Positions 61,979-64,000 of a stretch of 64,000 bases of DNA are shown here, in pieces; within the stretch, counting starts at the first letter, position 1; each line of letters opens with the position of its first letter. The notes beneath the pieces were generated by a model. It was not told the origin of the DNA. It did no database searches and saw only the letters and a program-made list of their open reading frames with translations. Source of the stretch: Lysinibacillus xylanilyticus. Lineage in GTDB: Bacteria; Bacillota; Bacilli; Bacillales_A; Planococcaceae. The stretch is taken from positions 186,318-250,317 of the forward strand of contig NZ_LFXJ01000013.1 in the NCBI RefSeq assembly GCF_001183605.1, read 5' to 3'. A program made the translations under genes and the position numbers.

Positions 61979-63415
61979 GTGAACGCGAGTCGACTAAAAA
62001 TATGTAGTCTATTATTCATTTTATTTTTAGCTGGATGTCAATCGTCAGCTCAAACTAATCAGGTTCAACCAATTGATTCAACAATTGAGGTAAAGGAACA
62101 TGATGGAACAATGAGTGAAATTTATAGTCACGCAAGCATTCTTAGTCCGAAGGTAGCATTAACCTTTAATGGGCTTGCAGACAATGAAACAATGCAGAAG
62201 CTATTAAAGGTATTAGATCAATGTAACATGAAGGCAACATTTTTTGTAGAAGGTACGCGAGTGGCACAAGATCCTGAGTTATTGAAGGACATTTTAGCTA
62301 AAGGACATGAAGTAGAAAATGGTACGTTGACATTTTCTGACATGAATGACTTAAATTATGAAGAAACCTATGAAGAGATTTATTTAGCGAATCAAGTTTT
62401 TGAAGAACATCTAGGTTATACACCAAAATATGTTCGCAGTCGTACTGGTGACTCAACTGACAATATGCGTTTAGCGACTAAAACGCTCAATATGAAGGGA
62501 GTCGTAGAATCCTCCATTAATCCGAAAGATCGAAATATGCAAAGTGCAGAAGAGATAACGGATTATATACATCGTTTTATCAACAGTGGATCAGTCATTC
62601 ATTTAAACACATACATTAATCCTGCAATTATTGATGTTGTACCACTATTGTCTCAATTGGGGAAAGAACAAGGCTATGCTTTCTCTACATTAACAGACGT
62701 ATTAGATGAGCAATATATAGTAAAACCCTTAGAGGAAATAGAAGGCTATGACGCTATTAAAGTGAATCCGGATTATGAAAATGTACAACCAAATATGTAC
62801 TACCGTAAAAATACTTCTAAAAAGGAAATTGCATTAACCTTTGATGATTGGGCGAGTGAGGAGAGACTTAAAGAAATTTTAGATGTTCTTGATAAGTATA
62901 ACGTTCACTCTACATTCTTTTTAATTGGCAAAGGTGTGGAAAAGGATCCACAACTAGCGCGATTAATTGTCGAGAGAGGCCATGAGGTTGCAAGCCACTC
63001 CTACAATCACCTTGATGTTACGACAATGACACCGGAGGAACTTCAAGAGGATGTCGTGAAGGCACATAGGGCGTTAACATACGCCTTACAGGAAGAACCT
63101 TTACTGTATTTCAGACCTAATAAAGGTGCTATTAATGAAGAATCAGCGAAAATTATTGCCGCAACAGGTGTCAAATCCATTGCTATGTACGATATTGCAT
63201 CATTCGATTGGAATTTAGAATTTACCGTTTCAGATATTTATAATCGTGTGATGAGTAGGATTGGTCCAGGAAAAGTAATTGTTATGCACATTTTAGATGG
63301 TACAAAAACAGTTGAGGCTTTACCAGTAATCATTGAAAAGCTGCAAAAAGATGGGTATAGCTTTGCGAAAATGTCGACTTGGATTGAAGAAGATTCAAAT
63401 AAGAAAGTGAATTGA
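61979..63415 (+). CDS. Lipoprotein with two NodB-type domains, the first degenerate
   Basis: 478 residues from GTG behind AGGAGGGG. Lipobox FLAGC, Cys20. Domain 1 (about 57-220) keeps the fold (VALTFNGLADNETM..., TFFVEGTRVAQDPELL) but lacks the paired Asp and the HxxxH zinc ligands. Domain 2 (about 285-470) is canonical: ALTFDDWAS, TFFLIGKGVEKDP, VASHSYNH. Thus one catalytic deacetylase and one presumably ligand-binding copy, on the outer membrane face. Starts 10 bp after the dehydrogenase, same operon. Confidence 0.82.
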   Translation: MNASRLKICSLLFILFLAGCQSSAQTNQVQPIDSTIEVKEHDGTMSEIYSHASILSPKVALTFNGLADNETMQKLLKVLDQCNMKATFFVEGTRVAQDPELLKDILAKGHEVENGTLTFSDMNDLNYEETYEEIYLANQVFEEHLGYTPKYVRSRTGDSTDNMRLATKTLNMKGVVESSINPKDRNMQSAEEITDYIHRFINSGSVIHLNTYINPAIIDVVPLLSQLGKEQGYAFSTLTDVLDEQYIVKPLEEIEGYDAIKVNPDYENVQPNMYYRKNTSKKEIALTFDDWASEERLKEILDVLDKYNVHSTFFLIGKGVEKDPQLARLIVERGHEVASHSYNHLDVTTMTPEELQEDVVKAHRALTYALQEEPLLYFRPNKGAINEESAKIIAATGVKSIAMYDIASFDWNLEFTVSDIYNRVMSRIGPGKVIVMHILDGTKTVEALPVIIEKLQKDGYSFAKMSTWIEEDSNKKVN

Positions 63416-63420
63416 TAATC

Positions 63421-64000
63421 ATGAATAAGAAAAAAGAGATTTTAACGATACCGCGCTCTGATCGACGAATTTTATCGAATATTCCTGACCCAGAAAATGT
63501 ACGAAATCTCGTTAATCGACGAGGTGCTTCGTATCAAAAGGAAGAAATCGATCCTACAGATGTCAATGAAATATATCGTTTACAGCTGTTAAGTTTACGC
63601 TATGAAACTAATTTTGAAGTACAAATTAAAAGAGCAAAGCAAAAGGTTAGTGACAAATATTATGCGGAGGATATTTCGGTTACAGGTATCCTTATATTTT
63701 CAAATAGTCCTAATAATTTTGTAATAGATGAAATTATTGCGATGAAATTCACCATACCTGGTGGTGCGATGCCAGAGGGCTATGAATCTAAGGTAAAGGT
63801 AAAAGCGAAAGTTGTTCGTCATTTTACGAAAGAAGTAGATGGTGAAACTAGATGCTATTATGCATGTGAATTTCTACAGCCTTTAAATGACTATATGACT
63901 AAAAAACGTTGGGGACTATCAATCTTTGTGGCAAGTTTATTTCTATTGATTGTTTCTCTTATTGTGGTATTAATGAGGGCTGAAAGTGTTATTTATTTCA
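63421..64000 (+). CDS. PilZ-like membrane protein (partial, runs off the window)
   Basis: At least 193 residues. The central segment LRYETNFEVQIKRAKQ ... YYAEDISVTGILIFS resembles PilZ (the D-x-S-x-x-G motif is present; the N-terminal RxxxR is not clear). A membrane segment follows (about 165-187). PilZ domains bind c-di-GMP and often control polysaccharide synthases; the C-terminal part, which might be a glycosyltransferase, lies outside. The ATG is 5 bp after the previous stop. Confidence 0.6.
   Translation, partial: MNKKKEILTIPRSDRRILSNIPDPENVRNLVNRRGASYQKEEIDPTDVNEIYRLQLLSLRYETNFEVQIKRAKQKVSDKYYAEDISVTGILIFSNSPNNFVIDEIIAMKFTIPGGAMPEGYESKVKVKAKVVRHFTKEVDGETRCYYACEFLQPLNDYMTKKRWGLSIFVASLFLLIVSLIVVLMRAESVIYF

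Overview
The window is low-GC Gram-positive chromosome. Gene order around fadN-fadA-fadE, yusI, gcvH, yusF, yusE and a SAM-riboswitch-metNPQ operon matches the Bacillus subtilis yusL-yusA region, and an SLH-domain surface protein is present. I infer a Lysinibacillus-like member of the Bacillales; the species cannot be read from the sequence.

Layout. 1-246: right end of an IS3-family element. 281-4072: small accessory genes and a split-sigma-factor module (sigO/rsoA-like, with divergent yvrJ). 4124-4320: first of three 21-bp-phased repeat arrays. 4387-5286: a 3-hydroxyacyl-CoA dehydrogenase. 5502-24263: a phage-derived locus with a cleavable repressor, promoter-embedded operators, a late regulator, a complete siphovirus-type tail module, holin and endolysin. 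It has no integrase, replication, terminase, portal or capsid gene. It reads as an F-type (flexible, non-contractile) tailocin comparable in plan to Listeria monocins, or as a headless prophage remnant. Its fibre region holds two related fibre/small-protein cassettes, each damaged in a different gene. 24778-29328: SLH protein, ZIP-like transporter, flavoprotein oxidoreductase and an orphan NUMOD4-like protein. 29657-29887: second 21-bp array. 30837-35411: surface-polysaccharide operon (sugar transferase, dead glycosyltransferase, two acyl/aminoacyl-transferase-like proteins, deacetylase). 35805-39392: ureohydrolase, 5'-3' exonuclease, C39-like protease, thioredoxin. 39741-45556: fatty-acid beta-oxidation operon with a FadR-type operator. 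46363-51124: yusI, gcvH, yusF, yusE and metNPQ. 51622-58143: a four-gene exopolysaccharide-synthase-like operon headed by a degenerate signalling protein. 58746-59912: dicarboxylate symporter. 60643-64000: nucleotide-sugar dehydrogenase, double-NodB lipoprotein and a PilZ-like membrane protein cut by the window edge.

How it works together. The tailocin locus is self-contained: repressor off, late regulator on, tail assembly (tail terminator, tube, G/GT chaperones by -1 frameshift, tape measure, Dit, fibres, Tal), then lysis. The fad genes degrade fatty acids under probable FadR control; metNPQ imports methionine under SAM-riboswitch control. Three separate loci point to surface or exopolysaccharide production, two of them with c-di-GMP-type signalling features.

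The intergenic DNA is rich in repeats: three 21-bp-phased arrays, a roughly 190-420-bp dispersed element with inverted TTAACTTCTTTCAGC ends in four places, and a GCGAAAGCGAAGCG-type family in about eight places. Start sites were chosen by ribosome-binding sites, and all functional calls are by reading; no database search was run.
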